This document shows, in pieces, positions 52,850 through 61,668 of a stretch of DNA of 64,000 bases. The notes below the pieces were generated by a model, which ran no database searches, was not told the DNA's origin, and saw only the letters and a program-made list of their open reading frames with translations. Within the stretch, counting starts at the first letter, position 1, and each line of letters begins with the position of its first letter. Source of the DNA: Dryocola clanedunensis (GTDB lineage Bacteria > Pseudomonadota > Gammaproteobacteria > Enterobacterales > Enterobacteriaceae); NCBI RefSeq assembly GCF_025215155.1, contig NZ_JALHAM010000121.1. One strand, 5' to 3'. The position numbers and the translations under genes are program-made.

Positions 52850-53233
52850 TCAGGCATCGATGGCAAGCTGGACGGAGTGAAGCTCGTTCAGGCTGTCTGA
52901 AAGCTGATGGAGACAGCTTTCAAGTTTATCGGCATCGATGGCGATATAATGCGGACAGTCATGCCGCCCGGTCATCAGTGAGATAGCGGCGGCAGAAAGC
53001 GCTGCAATTCCCCGGTCGAATGAAGCCGCCTGGTGGGCTGCAAGGCTTGCGGTAAACGTGGGGGCCTGCTCGCGATACTCATGACAAACCTCAAACAAGC
53101 TGTCACGCAGCTTTTCGCTTTCGGTCACCGACATGTATCCCTTTGCGCGTCGCAAAGAGAGATAGGACGAAACATCGGCCTGCGCTGCGACCATTTTTTT
53201 CAGCAGATCGCGTTCGATTGTGCTCCTGGACAT
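52850..53233 (-). CDS. bssR: BssR, biofilm regulator
   Basis: A 127-residue protein of the same length as E. coli BssR (YliH). Shared features are LRRAKGYMSVTESEKLRD, LMTGRHDCPHYI and DADKLESCL. It influences biofilm formation and indole/catabolite responses in E. coli by an unknown mechanism. The ATG at 53233 follows AAGGG and matches the E. coli start. In E. coli rimO lies directly beyond; here 5 kb of accessory genes intervene. Confidence 0.87.
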   Translation of the reverse strand: MSRSTIERDLLKKMVAAQADVSSYLSLRRAKGYMSVTESEKLRDSLFEVCHEYREQAPTFTASLAAHQAASFDRGIAALSAAAISLMTGRHDCPHYIAIDADKLESCLHQLSDSLNELHSVQLAIDA

Positions 53234-53369
53234 ACCCTTTTCCCTCCCTTTGTGAACTGATAAAACCCACATAGAGTATGGTTATATTTTAGGCAACCAG
53301 AGGTGTTTTTGCGGGGATTTTTGATCCACCGCAATCACATTTACAGAAGGGAATAACGACCGCTAAACG

Positions 53370-54581
53370 TCAGAGAGAGGCGTTTTTCGAGCAGGTTGAG
53401 GCTACGTTTTGCTCGCGCCACATCTGGCGCAGCACGCTGTGCCCCAGGTTGTTCTGCCAGGTAAAACTATTTTGCAGCACGACAATCGCAAAGTGATGCT
53501 GCCGGTCAATACCAATATAGCTGGAGTAGCCGCCGATATAGCCCACCTGGTAGGTAATGGTCTGTTCATCGAAGCTGTCGCTGACCCAGGCGATATTTGC
53601 CGCCTCTTTCTTGCGCGGATAATAGACTTTCATGCTATCAGCCATGGCTTTATCCAGCTCGGCATTTCCGCTGCCGTTGAGATGGGCGGCAGCAAAGGTC
53701 AGCAGGTCAGCGGTATCGGTATAAAGGCCCCCAGCTCCCAGCATATTGCCGGTGAACTGCCAGTCGGGAACAACCTGTCCGGTAGGGATAAACTTAGGCT
53801 GGCTTCCCGCGTGACCGATGGCCCGGAGTGGAAAAGCCTTTAAGGACTGCGGCGTAAAACTGGTATTTTGCATACCCAGCGGCTTAAAGAGCAAATCGTG
53901 GGCTAATTTATCCGCACGCTGTCCTGTCTGGTACTTAAGCACATAATCCAGTATCGCGTAGCCCAGATTAGAATAACGTGGCTCATTGCGGGATGGTCTG
54001 GAGAAAGTCGCCAGATCGTCAATGACGTGGTCGCTATCAAGGTGCGGATAAAAATTCTCACCGTTGCCAAGGTAGCGAACAAAAGCGGCTAACATCGGCA
54101 GATCCATCGTCTGACGCGGAAGGCCCGAGGTATGCGTCACGAGTTGCAACAGGGTAATCTGCTTCGCATCTTCGCTAAGCGGGGTGCCGGGCGGCAGCAA
54201 TTGTTCAAGCGTATCAGACCAGTGCAGACGCCCCTGCGCAACCAGTACCGCCGTGGTTTCAGCGGTCATGCCTTTGCTCAGTGACCCCACCGCAAACAGC
54301 GTATCTTTTTTAACAGGATAATGATGCTCACTGTCCGTCACGCCAAATTGCCAGTAGTGCCGCTGGTTATGGGCATCGATCACCCCAACCGCCATTCCCG
54401 GTGAGCGCAGGTCTACCATTTCTGGCAGCCAGCTGTTGATATTGCGTGGCTGTGAGTCCCCACAGGCACGCTGTGCCAGCTGTGGCGCTTCCGCTTCGGG
54501 TGCCACGTTAGAAAGCGTACCGCACCCGGTCAGCAATCCGCCGGAAATGACTAACAGTACTGCTGCAGGCCTCAAAGCCAT
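53370..54581 (-). CDS. Serine hydrolase lipoprotein, class C beta-lactamase fold
   Basis: A 403-residue protein with a lipoprotein signal (LTGC, Cys20). The beta-lactamase/transpeptidase-like fold carries the nucleophile motif SLSK (Ser100, Lys103), the YSN motif (PRYSNLGYAI) and a GGY segment (GYIGGYSSYIG) near the position of the third motif instead of KTG. It resembles AmpC-class esterases and carboxypeptidases. The genuine AmpC of Enterobacter is a soluble periplasmic protein, so this is probably a cell-wall or ester hydrolase. ATG 54581 precedes the signal peptide; no good ribosome-binding site is visible. Confidence 0.75.
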   Translation of the reverse strand: MALRPAAVLLVISGGLLTGCGTLSNVAPEAEAPQLAQRACGDSQPRNINSWLPEMVDLRSPGMAVGVIDAHNQRHYWQFGVTDSEHHYPVKKDTLFAVGSLSKGMTAETTAVLVAQGRLHWSDTLEQLLPPGTPLSEDAKQITLLQLVTHTSGLPRQTMDLPMLAAFVRYLGNGENFYPHLDSDHVIDDLATFSRPSRNEPRYSNLGYAILDYVLKYQTGQRADKLAHDLLFKPLGMQNTSFTPQSLKAFPLRAIGHAGSQPKFIPTGQVVPDWQFTGNMLGAGGLYTDTADLLTFAAAHLNGSGNAELDKAMADSMKVYYPRKKEAANIAWVSDSFDEQTITYQVGYIGGYSSYIGIDRQHHFAIVVLQNSFTWQNNLGHSVLRQMWREQNVASTCSKNASL

Positions 54582-54624
54582 GACACTTTTTTCACGCACG
54601 TTTACTCATCATAAATGCTTCAAA

Positions 54625-54930
54625 TTAGTTAGCTGCAACGCAAGGCTTAGCGCTCAGCTCAACCAGTAACGTTCGGTCATTACCGGTTTTTTTAACGGCA
54701 AGATTGCTGCTGTGATAGCGATAAAGTGCCTGGCCACCGCTCATATTCTGATAGGAGTAACGTCTGCCGTTATACCAGGCGTAATCGCCATCAAGCGCAA
54801 GTTTTTCACCGCCGCAGACAAACTTCTGGGCGGTATCCGGCGGCGTGTTCAGCGGAGTAGGGATAACGTTACAGGCAGACAGCAATAGCAATCCGGTGAA
54901 AAGACCGGTAATAGTGGAAATCTTGCGCAT
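54625..54930 (-). CDS. Small lipoprotein, possibly MliC-like
   Basis: A 101-residue lipoprotein with lipobox LSAC (Cys20). The mature part of about 80 residues has two cysteines (KFVCGGEKLAL and SAKPCVAAN) and a beta-rich middle (YAWYNGRRYSYQNMSGGQALY). Size, paired cysteines and beta pattern recall MliC-type lysozyme inhibitors, but the match is weak. It lies 43 bp upstream of the serine hydrolase gene in the same direction, so the two may be co-transcribed. Confidence 0.6.
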   Translation of the reverse strand: MRKISTITGLFTGLLLLSACNVIPTPLNTPPDTAQKFVCGGEKLALDGDYAWYNGRRYSYQNMSGGQALYRYHSSNLAVKKTGNDRTLLVELSAKPCVAAN

Positions 54931-55546
54931 TTCTTCATCCTTTTAAGGTTCGTTAACATCCGGGCAAAGCGGCAGTGATAATAAAGCGTACCGCCCTGCC
55001 GGGCAAAATAAGAGATGTCGCAAAACACCAGAAAAGGATGAATCGTCATGCTTAAGAAACCCATCCTTGCGGTACTGCCCGCTTTCCGCAAACCTGAGCC
55101 GGAAGGAAAAAGTTAGCCTGGGAACGAAATCGTGGGCGGATAATAATGGTTTCTGTATTCCATTTTTAACATTTAGAGCTCCTGTCGAGCGTGGTGTAAA
55201 CCTCAATCTGCTTGTAACAAATATCTCATAGCCACGGTGCCTTATCATACTTATAAAATCCCACATTCAAGAAGTTTATATTTAAACAACTTAAATTAAC
55301 TCGTGAAGCGATTTAATTTCAAAGAGTTACTGGATGGTTTACGCACATTAACCCGCAGTGATATAGGGTATTATCATTAAAACATTGTTTTTTTATCTTA
55401 GGCCCGTTACATTTTGATCACCTGAGTGCTTCGCTAGCCATATTAGCCCTGTTGATAAACGATCACGCCATTTATCAAGTTATCAATCCATTATTTTAAA
55501 TAGCGAGTAATCTACTGTTAACCTTATAAGCGTGTAAAAAATTGCC
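54931..55546. other. 616-bp AT-rich intergenic region with an LTTR-like dyad
   Basis: No convincing gene is seen. A 22-codon frame at 55049-55117 with AAGGA upstream is possible but unsupported. TTGATAAA and TTTATCAA (55452-55459 and 55471-55478) form a perfect 8-bp inverted repeat with an 11-bp spacer, 68 bp before the first LysR-type gene, and may be its autoregulatory site. Divergent promoters for the lipoprotein gene and the LysR gene are expected here. Confidence 0.5.
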
Positions 55547-56458
55547 ATGCACAATAATATAGACTTATCTCTTCTGAAAGTTATCAGTACGCTCGTAAGT
55601 TGTGGTAGTGTAACGAAAACAGCTGAAATTCTAAATGTTTCACCTGGGGCTATCAGCTACTCTCTTAATAAAGCAAGATTCCAGACAGGGGCGCATCTTT
55701 TCATTCGAACACGAACGGGGATGAAGCCTGATTCAACAGCACTGGAATTAAGTCTCCGCTATCAAAAATTCAATTCCAGCCTCACCGATAAAAATGAATC
55801 AGAATCTGCCTTGCAGCGTGAAGCATTAACCTTCAATACCTTCTCACTTGTTGAACTGATGCTGGCACCCGGCATGCCACAGATGGCTGACGATCGACCT
55901 TTATTCCGCCATATTTTTTGTCCTTACACGAATAATGTCCCGGAAAGAATAAGATTACTCAGAGAACGCGAAATAGATATTGATATTGGATCAAAACTCC
56001 CTGCTGACCCAATGATCGGTAAAACGAAATTATTCTCATCTAAAGTAGCTATTGTGGCGAGTGCAAAAAACCGTCATATCGGTTCTGAGTTTACCCTGAA
56101 AGACTGGTACAGCCATCAGCATGCCGTCTGGTCAGAAATGGTAGATTATTATACAAAAGATATTACGCAATCCGGGACAGTACTAAAACATTTTGAAGCC
56201 CGCAAAATATCAGTGATTTCTGGCAGCATTATTAACATGCTCACTTTTTGCGCCGCGACAGATTGCATTATGGTTGTGCCTGCTTATTGTGTGCCGATAC
56301 TTGAGAAAAAATTTGACCTGCGAAGCTATTCAATGCCTGAAGAAATTGAGACATGGTATGACTGCTTTGTGCATTTCAATTTGCAACTGGTTGAAGAATC
56401 AACCGTCATCGATTATGTACACAAGATGATCGGTAAAGTTAAAAGTTCATATGGTTGA
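55547..56458 (+). CDS. LysR-type regulator 1 of a tandem pair
   Basis: A 303-residue protein with an N-terminal winged helix-turn-helix (about 6-62, GSVTKTAEILNVSPGAISYSLNKA) and a LysR-type substrate-binding domain (about 95-290; REREIDIDIGSKLPADP, VAIVASAKNRHIG). It is paralogous to the next gene: both share the SYSLN/SYTLN recognition helix and the REIDIDIG/REVDIDIG motif. AT-rich compared with rimO. The target genes are unknown; no structural genes accompany the pair. Confidence 0.78.
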   Translation: MHNNIDLSLLKVISTLVSCGSVTKTAEILNVSPGAISYSLNKARFQTGAHLFIRTRTGMKPDSTALELSLRYQKFNSSLTDKNESESALQREALTFNTFSLVELMLAPGMPQMADDRPLFRHIFCPYTNNVPERIRLLREREIDIDIGSKLPADPMIGKTKLFSSKVAIVASAKNRHIGSEFTLKDWYSHQHAVWSEMVDYYTKDITQSGTVLKHFEARKISVISGSIINMLTFCAATDCIMVVPAYCVPILEKKFDLRSYSMPEEIETWYDCFVHFNLQLVEESTVIDYVHKMIGKVKSSYG

Positions 56459-56496
56459 AGAGCATCAAAGCTATCGCAACGCATTAAGGAATAGTA

Positions 56497-57360
56497 ATGG
56501 ACGATTTGAATATTAAGCAGCTAGCCATCATCAATGCAGTTATTGAGTGTAAAAGCGCAGCGCTCGCGGCGCAAAAATTAAATATCTCGCCTTCAGCAAT
56601 CAGCTACACGCTTAATCAAGCACGTAAGATTACCGGCATGAAGCTTTTCACACGAACGGCTAAAGGATTAACCGCAAACCCTGAAGTTTTTGAGCTACAA
56701 AAACAATATCAGCAGATATCCTCTCTTAATTCCTCGCGCAGTGACTTCATTATTACGACCTATTCGCCAATAGAAATGATTCTCTCTCAGCATCTTTATA
56801 AGGTAATGAATCACTCGGAAACGACCTCGCTACGCTTCATTACTATGGATTGTAATGAAGAAAACAGGCTGGTGAAGCTTAAGCACCGTGAGGTTGATAT
56901 TGATATTGGCGGAAAATTGCCGGACGACAAATCTATTATCTGTGTCCACTACCTGCATTCTGAAGTTTGCGTAGTCGTGAATGCAGCTCATCCGACGATT
57001 GGTAACAGCTTCTCATTAGCAGACTGGCAGCAGAACCAGCATTTACGCTGGCGTCGGGATGAAGGAAGCATTGCGGACATTCTTGACGGTCTGAAATCCT
57101 CCGAAACATTGATGATGGATCGTGACATCGCCTACGAGAGTGCAAACCTTCTCACTCTGGCGGCCATTTGTTCGCAAAGTCCTTATATTATGTTAATACC
57201 GAAGATATTCCTGCCATCCTTGAAAAAAATATTCCCGTTAAAACACTTTGACCTGCCTGATGGTCATTCCTTAACCTTTGACTGTTACATTCATTATCAT
57301 CGCTCGATGGCAGCTAACATCAATCAGCTGGCGCTTCATGATGCCTTCGAATCAAGCTAA
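56497..57360 (+). CDS. LysR-type regulator 2 of a tandem pair
   Basis: A 287-residue LysR-type protein, 38 bp downstream of its paralogue. The winged helix contains AALAAQKLNISPSAISYTLNQA; the effector domain contains KHREVDIDIGGKLPDDK and VCVVVNAAHPTIG. GGAA precedes the ATG. Divergence between the two copies shows an old duplication or joint acquisition. The target is unknown. Confidence 0.78.
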   Translation: MDDLNIKQLAIINAVIECKSAALAAQKLNISPSAISYTLNQARKITGMKLFTRTAKGLTANPEVFELQKQYQQISSLNSSRSDFIITTYSPIEMILSQHLYKVMNHSETTSLRFITMDCNEENRLVKLKHREVDIDIGGKLPDDKSIICVHYLHSEVCVVVNAAHPTIGNSFSLADWQQNQHLRWRRDEGSIADILDGLKSSETLMMDRDIAYESANLLTLAAICSQSPYIMLIPKIFLPSLKKIFPLKHFDLPDGHSLTFDCYIHYHRSMAANINQLALHDAFESS

Positions 57361-57675
57361 GGATACGATGGCCTCTGTTCATGACAAGTCATAACGTAAT
57401 GATAATATAGTTTAGAGTGATTAATTCATCAGTGCGTCAGCCTGTCATTTCAATATCGATAATTTAATATCGGCTGGAATCATAACAATCAACAACACAA
57501 TGCTGTTTTTTTAAATTACTATTTTAGTATTTCAACGGGTTTACAGGGTTTACCTGTCCCCCTATACAATATAAGGTTAAACGAATCCCTGATAATCAAC
57601 AGAATTAGGGGTTCCTCGCACCACATTCAGAAAACTGCAATGATTTTTTACGCTTTGCAATACAAGGTTTATTAA
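57361..57675. other. 315-bp AT-rich intergenic region
   Basis: No gene seen. It contains a tandem GGGTTTACA-type doublet (57537-57554) and several A/T-rich blocks compatible with promoter activity for the LuxR-type gene. Nothing else is supported. Confidence 0.4.
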
Positions 57676-58230
57676 ATGAAATTTGACGTAATAAGTGACA
57701 ACTATTTCTATTGCGAAGGTATTAAGTCGCCCCAGACTGAGGTGCATTATGTCCTTAGCACACAGGATATTGATCAATTCTTTTCTCAGTTCGAACAAAA
57801 TAACCACTTGGTAATTGCTGTTGAAAACATGCACTTACGAGGAATGGCTATCGATCTTTGCCGCGCATCACAAACGAAATACGTTGTCCTGCTGGAAGAT
57901 ATGATTAAAAACGACTGGTTTGAAATCGATAACGTTATCTATTTTTCAATGGATTGTTCGCAACAACATATTCGTAAAATAATAACATCTCCGGTGATGA
58001 ACAAAGGGGACAAACTAACGCAGCGTGAATTGGATATTCTGCCCCACGTGCATTTAAACAATACAACGATGGCAACCAAACTGAACCTGTCGCAGAAAAC
58101 AGCCAGCGGTTACAAAATCATTCTCAAGCGCAAGCTGAAGATGAAGGCTTTCAACTCATTAGCCCTTGCGCGAATGAAGAATGCCATCATGTGTACCGAC
58201 GTTGACGATCAGGGCTATCTGGTCTCTTAA
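57676..58230 (+). CDS. LuxR-type HTH regulator
   Basis: A 184-residue protein with a degenerate receiver-like N-terminal domain (about 1-105; no clear phospho-acceptor arrangement) and a C-terminal LuxR helix-turn-helix (about 115-175, KLTQRELDILPHVHLNN and TKLNLSQKTASGYKIILKRKL). This layout is common among regulators of fimbriae and surface structures in Enterobacteriaceae. It lies alone between the LysR pair and rimO. The target is unknown. Confidence 0.72.
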   Translation: MKFDVISDNYFYCEGIKSPQTEVHYVLSTQDIDQFFSQFEQNNHLVIAVENMHLRGMAIDLCRASQTKYVVLLEDMIKNDWFEIDNVIYFSMDCSQQHIRKIITSPVMNKGDKLTQRELDILPHVHLNNTTMATKLNLSQKTASGYKIILKRKLKMKAFNSLALARMKNAIMCTDVDDQGYLVS

Positions 58231-58252
58231 TAAGCCATTTTTAAGCAACAAA

Positions 58253-58320
58253 CGCTTAGCATTACTATCACCAAAGCATCCGCTGTTGGATATAGTTTTT
58301 AGTGAGGCCAATGCTAAGCG
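58253..58320. repeat. Nested palindromic element upstream of rimO
   Basis: Outer arms CGCTTAGCATT and AATGCTAAGCG (11 bp, perfect) enclose ACTAT/ATAGT (58264-58268, 58292-58296) and ATCC/GGAT (58278-58281, 58288-58291) with a 6-nt loop. An alternative pairing of TCACCAAA with TTTAGTGA (one mismatch) competes with the middle helix. It may be a structured RNA, a small MITE-like insertion, or a terminator for the LuxR-type gene. Confidence 0.6.
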
Positions 58321-58425
58321 CTTTATCTGCTTCCCCGCGCCCTCAGACATAACAGTAGAGCCGTCTAAAAAACCCGTGTAAAATCGCCCGGTTTTTTTCT
58401 CTGTTTACTTTGTGAGCGTACCCCC

Positions 58426-59739
58426 ATGCATCAACCCCGTATTGGCTTTGTCTCTCTCGGCTGTCCTAAAAATCTTGTTGATTCAGAACGTATTCTTACC
58501 GAATTACGCACCGAAGGTTACGATGTGGTGCCGAGCTATGACGATGCCGACATGGTTATTGTCAACACCTGTGGTTTCATCGACAGCGCCGTACAAGAAT
58601 CGCTCGAAGCGATCGGTGAAGCGCTGAATGAAAATGGCAAGGTCATTGTGACCGGGTGCCTGGGTGCGAAAGAAGATCAAATCCGTGAGGTCCATCCTAA
58701 GGTGCTCGAAATCACCGGGCCGCACAGCTATGAGCAGGTTTTAGAACATGTTCATCATTACGTACCAAAACCTAAACATAATCCTTTCCTGAGTCTCGTA
58801 CCGGAGCAAGGCGTCAAGCTGACTCCTCGTCACTACGCCTATCTTAAAATTTCCGAAGGCTGTAACCACCGCTGCACCTTCTGCATTATTCCATCAATGC
58901 GCGGCGATCTGGATAGCCGTCCTGTTGGCGACGTGCTGGCCGAAGCCAAACGCCTGGTCGATGCGGGCGTGAAAGAGCTGTTAGTGATTTCCCAGGACAC
59001 CTCCGCCTACGGCGTGGACGTCAAACACCGCACTGGTTTTTATAACGGTGAACCGGTGAAAACCAGCATGGTTAGCCTGTGCGAGCAGCTCTCGAAATTA
59101 GGTGTGTGGACACGTTTGCACTACGTTTACCCTTACCCTCACGTAGATGACGTTATCCCACTGATGGCGGAAGGCAAAATCCTGCCGTATCTGGATATTC
59201 CTCTTCAGCACGCCAGCCCGCGCATCCTCAAGCTGATGAAGCGCCCCGGCAGCGTAGACCGCCAGCTCCAGCGTATTAAGCAGTGGCGTGAGATTTGCCC
59301 GGATCTGACGTTGCGTTCAACCTTTATCGTCGGCTTCCCGGGGGAAACGGAAGAAGACTTCCAGCTGCTGCTCGACTTCCTGAAGGAAGCCCGTCTGGAC
59401 CGCGTTGGCTGCTTTAAGTACAGCCCGGTGGAAGGCGCGACGGCGAATGAACTGGCAGACCAGGTGCCGGAGGATGTGAAAGAAGAGCGCTGGAACCGCT
59501 TTATGCAGCTGCAACAGCAAATCTCTGCGCAGCGTCTGCAGGAAAAAGTTGGCCGCGAAATCATGGTCATCGTGGACGAAGTGGATGAAGAAGGCGCGAT
59601 TGGCCGCAGCATGGCTGACGCCCCGGAAATCGACGGTGCGGTATACCTGAACGGAGAAAGCAAACTGAAACCGGGCGACGTCGTTCGCGTGAAGGTTGAT
59701 AACGCCGACGAGTACGATTTGTGGGGAAGCGTGGTTTAA
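58426..59739 (+). CDS. rimO: RimO, ribosomal protein S12 methylthiotransferase
   Basis: A 437-residue radical-SAM enzyme (E. coli 441) that methylthiolates Asp88 of S12. The N-terminal UPF0004 domain has cluster cysteines Cys13, Cys49 and Cys78; the radical SAM motif is Cys146, Cys150, Cys153 in ISEGCNHRCTFCIIP; the C-terminal TRAM domain (about 370-437) ends YDLWGSVV. A TGTAAAAT extended -10 lies about 40 bp upstream. Confidence 0.96.
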   Translation: MHQPRIGFVSLGCPKNLVDSERILTELRTEGYDVVPSYDDADMVIVNTCGFIDSAVQESLEAIGEALNENGKVIVTGCLGAKEDQIREVHPKVLEITGPHSYEQVLEHVHHYVPKPKHNPFLSLVPEQGVKLTPRHYAYLKISEGCNHRCTFCIIPSMRGDLDSRPVGDVLAEAKRLVDAGVKELLVISQDTSAYGVDVKHRTGFYNGEPVKTSMVSLCEQLSKLGVWTRLHYVYPYPHVDDVIPLMAEGKILPYLDIPLQHASPRILKLMKRPGSVDRQLQRIKQWREICPDLTLRSTFIVGFPGETEEDFQLLLDFLKEARLDRVGCFKYSPVEGATANELADQVPEDVKEERWNRFMQLQQQISAQRLQEKVGREIMVIVDEVDEEGAIGRSMADAPEIDGAVYLNGESKLKPGDVVRVKVDNADEYDLWGSVV

Positions 59740-59748
59740 CACGTCAGC

Positions 59749-59775
59749 GGCGGGTGGCGCTTGTGCTTGCCCGCC
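59749..59775 (-). repeat. REP-like palindrome
   Basis: A 27-bp unit with arms GGCGGGTGGCGC and GCTTGCCCGCC between the convergent rimO and gsiD genes. Confidence 0.7.
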
Positions 59776-59814
59776 CTGCTCCTCTGCGTACGTTGAACTA
59801 ACGCCCCCTCACAA

Positions 59815-60726
59815 TCATCCCTTTATTTTCGGATCCAGAGCATCCCGCAGCCCGTCTCCCAGCAGGTTAAACGCCAGCACCGTCAGGAAAATGGCCAGGC
59901 TTGGAAAAAGCGCAACATGCGGTGACATCACCATATCTGCCCTCGCTTCGTTCAGCATCGCTCCCCACTCGGGCGTAGGCGGCTGCGCCCCAAGGCCAAG
60001 AAAGGACAGGCTTGCCGCTGAGATGATCGACGTCCCGATACGCATCGTGAAATAGACCACGATGGATGAAACGGTGCCGGGTAAAATATGGCGAAAAATG
60101 ATGGTCCAGTCAGATGCCCCGATACTGCGTGCCGATTCAATATACGTCTGGTGCTTCAGAACCAGAGTATTTCCACGCACCAGGCGGGCAAATGCAGGAA
60201 TGCTAAAAATAGCCACGGCGATAATCACGTTGGCCATGCCGCTGCCCATGATGGCAACCACAGCGATAGCAAGAAGGATCCCCGGGAAGGCAAAGAGCAC
60301 GTCGCAGATGCGCATAATCACCCGGTCCCACCAGCCTTCGTAATACCCTGCCAGCAGGCCGAAAAACGTTCCTGTTAGCGCACCAATCAACACTGAGAAA
60401 ACGCCCGCCGCCAGCGAAATCTGCGCGCCAACCAGCACGCGGCTGAAGATATCTCGCCCCAGCGAATCCACGCCAAACCAGTGCAGTATTGACGGGCCTT
60501 CGTTCAGCCGGTCGTAGTCGAAGTAATTTTCCGCATCGAACGGGGCAATCCACGGTGCAATCAGCGCGATAATTATCAGCAGCAATACAAAGGCCCCCGC
60601 GATCATCGCCACCGGCTGCTGCCGCAGCCGACGCAGAAACTCATGCCACGGCGTGCGTACACCGTCCGGGCGGACAAGGGGCATGGCATTAAGTACAGCC
60701 TGACGTCGCCAGTTAAATAGTCGCAT
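59815..60726 (-). CDS. gsiD: GsiD, glutathione ABC transporter permease
   Basis: A 303-residue inner-membrane permease, same length as E. coli GsiD, with about six membrane segments. The N-terminal region precedes MIAGAFVLLLIIIALIAPWI; the EAA loop is ESARSIGASDWTIIFRHILP. It pairs with GsiC in the GsiABCD glutathione importer. Its start lies two bases after the gsiC stop. Confidence 0.95.
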   Translation of the reverse strand: MRLFNWRRQAVLNAMPLVRPDGVRTPWHEFLRRLRQQPVAMIAGAFVLLLIIIALIAPWIAPFDAENYFDYDRLNEGPSILHWFGVDSLGRDIFSRVLVGAQISLAAGVFSVLIGALTGTFFGLLAGYYEGWWDRVIMRICDVLFAFPGILLAIAVVAIMGSGMANVIIAVAIFSIPAFARLVRGNTLVLKHQTYIESARSIGASDWTIIFRHILPGTVSSIVVYFTMRIGTSIISAASLSFLGLGAQPPTPEWGAMLNEARADMVMSPHVALFPSLAIFLTVLAFNLLGDGLRDALDPKIKG

Positions 60727-60728
60727 CC

Positions 60729-61649
60729 TTACTTGTACCTGATTGCAGGGTTAATGGCTGCATAGAGCAGATCCACCACCAGATTGATGACAATAAACTC
60801 CAGCGAGAACAGCAGCACTTCCGCCTGGATAACCGGGTAATCACGCATTTCAACAGAGTCGACCAGCAGACGCCCCAGCCCCGGCCAGTTAAAGACCTTT
60901 TCCACCACGATTGAACCGCCAAGCAGGAAGCCGAACTGCAGCCCCATCATGGTGACAACCGGGATCATCGCATTGCGCAGACCATGCTTTATCACCACCA
61001 GCGACTCACTCACTCCCTTGGCGCGAGCCGTCCGCATGTAATCCTCTTGCAGGACGTCGACAAATGAGGCTCGCGTGAAGCGAGCCATGACCGCAGCTAC
61101 CGCGGCTCCCAGAGTAATGGATGGCAAAATATAGTGCAGCCAGGTATCGGCACCGACGGTAGGTAGCCAGCCGAGCTCGACGGAAAAGACCTGCATTAAC
61201 AACATGCCGAGCGCAAAGGCCGGGAAGGAAATACCGGAAACGGCAATCGTCATACTTAGCCTGTCCGGCCAACGATTTCGCCAGACGGCGGAAACGATAC
61301 CGGTGAACAGCCCGAACATCACCGCCCATACCATGCTGGTGAGGGTCAGCCATAGCGTCGGAATAAAGCGGCTGGCGATCTCTTCGGAGACCGGGCGATG
61401 CGACACCATCGAGGTGCCAAAGTCACCCTGCACGACATTGGCAATAAAATGCAGGAACTGCTGCCAGAGCGGAAGATCCAGCCCCAGCTGAGTACGCACC
61501 AGGTTGATCACCTCCGCATCCGCTTCCGGCCCGGCGATGATCCGCGCAGGATCGCCCGGCAACAGGTGAACAAACAGGAACACCAGTACCGCCACAATCA
61601 GCAGCGTCGGAATCAGGCCCAGCAGGCGTTTGAGGAAATAATTAAACAA
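60729..61649 (-). CDS. gsiC: GsiC, glutathione ABC transporter permease
   Basis: A 306-residue permease, equal in length to E. coli GsiC if the TTG at 61649 is used. That TTG has GGAG five bases upstream and begins LFNYFLKRLLGLIPTLLIV as in the family; the first upstream ATG would add 11 residues without a ribosome-binding site. Six membrane segments and the EAA loop (RTARAKGVSESLVVIKHGLR) are present. A REP-like pair separates it from gsiB. Confidence 0.94.
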   Translation of the reverse strand: MFNYFLKRLLGLIPTLLIVAVLVFLFVHLLPGDPARIIAGPEADAEVINLVRTQLGLDLPLWQQFLHFIANVVQGDFGTSMVSHRPVSEEIASRFIPTLWLTLTSMVWAVMFGLFTGIVSAVWRNRWPDRLSMTIAVSGISFPAFALGMLLMQVFSVELGWLPTVGADTWLHYILPSITLGAAVAAVMARFTRASFVDVLQEDYMRTARAKGVSESLVVIKHGLRNAMIPVVTMMGLQFGFLLGGSIVVEKVFNWPGLGRLLVDSVEMRDYPVIQAEVLLFSLEFIVINLVVDLLYAAINPAIRYK

Positions 61650-61668
61650 GGAAGCTCCGTTCACGTAG

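Noticed and set aside
53370..54581. Chromosomal ampC beta-lactamase
   Set aside because: The product is a lipoprotein, lacks a KTG motif and has no ampR neighbour.
55049..55117. 22-codon frame with AAGGA upstream near the LysR pair
   Set aside because: Too short and without conservation evidence; the same bases lie in a promoter region.
58360..58400. Intrinsic terminator (AAAAAACC...GGTTTTTTT) before rimO
   Set aside because: The loop contains the likely rimO -10 (TGTAAAAT), and the paired part is short; promoter use is more plausible.
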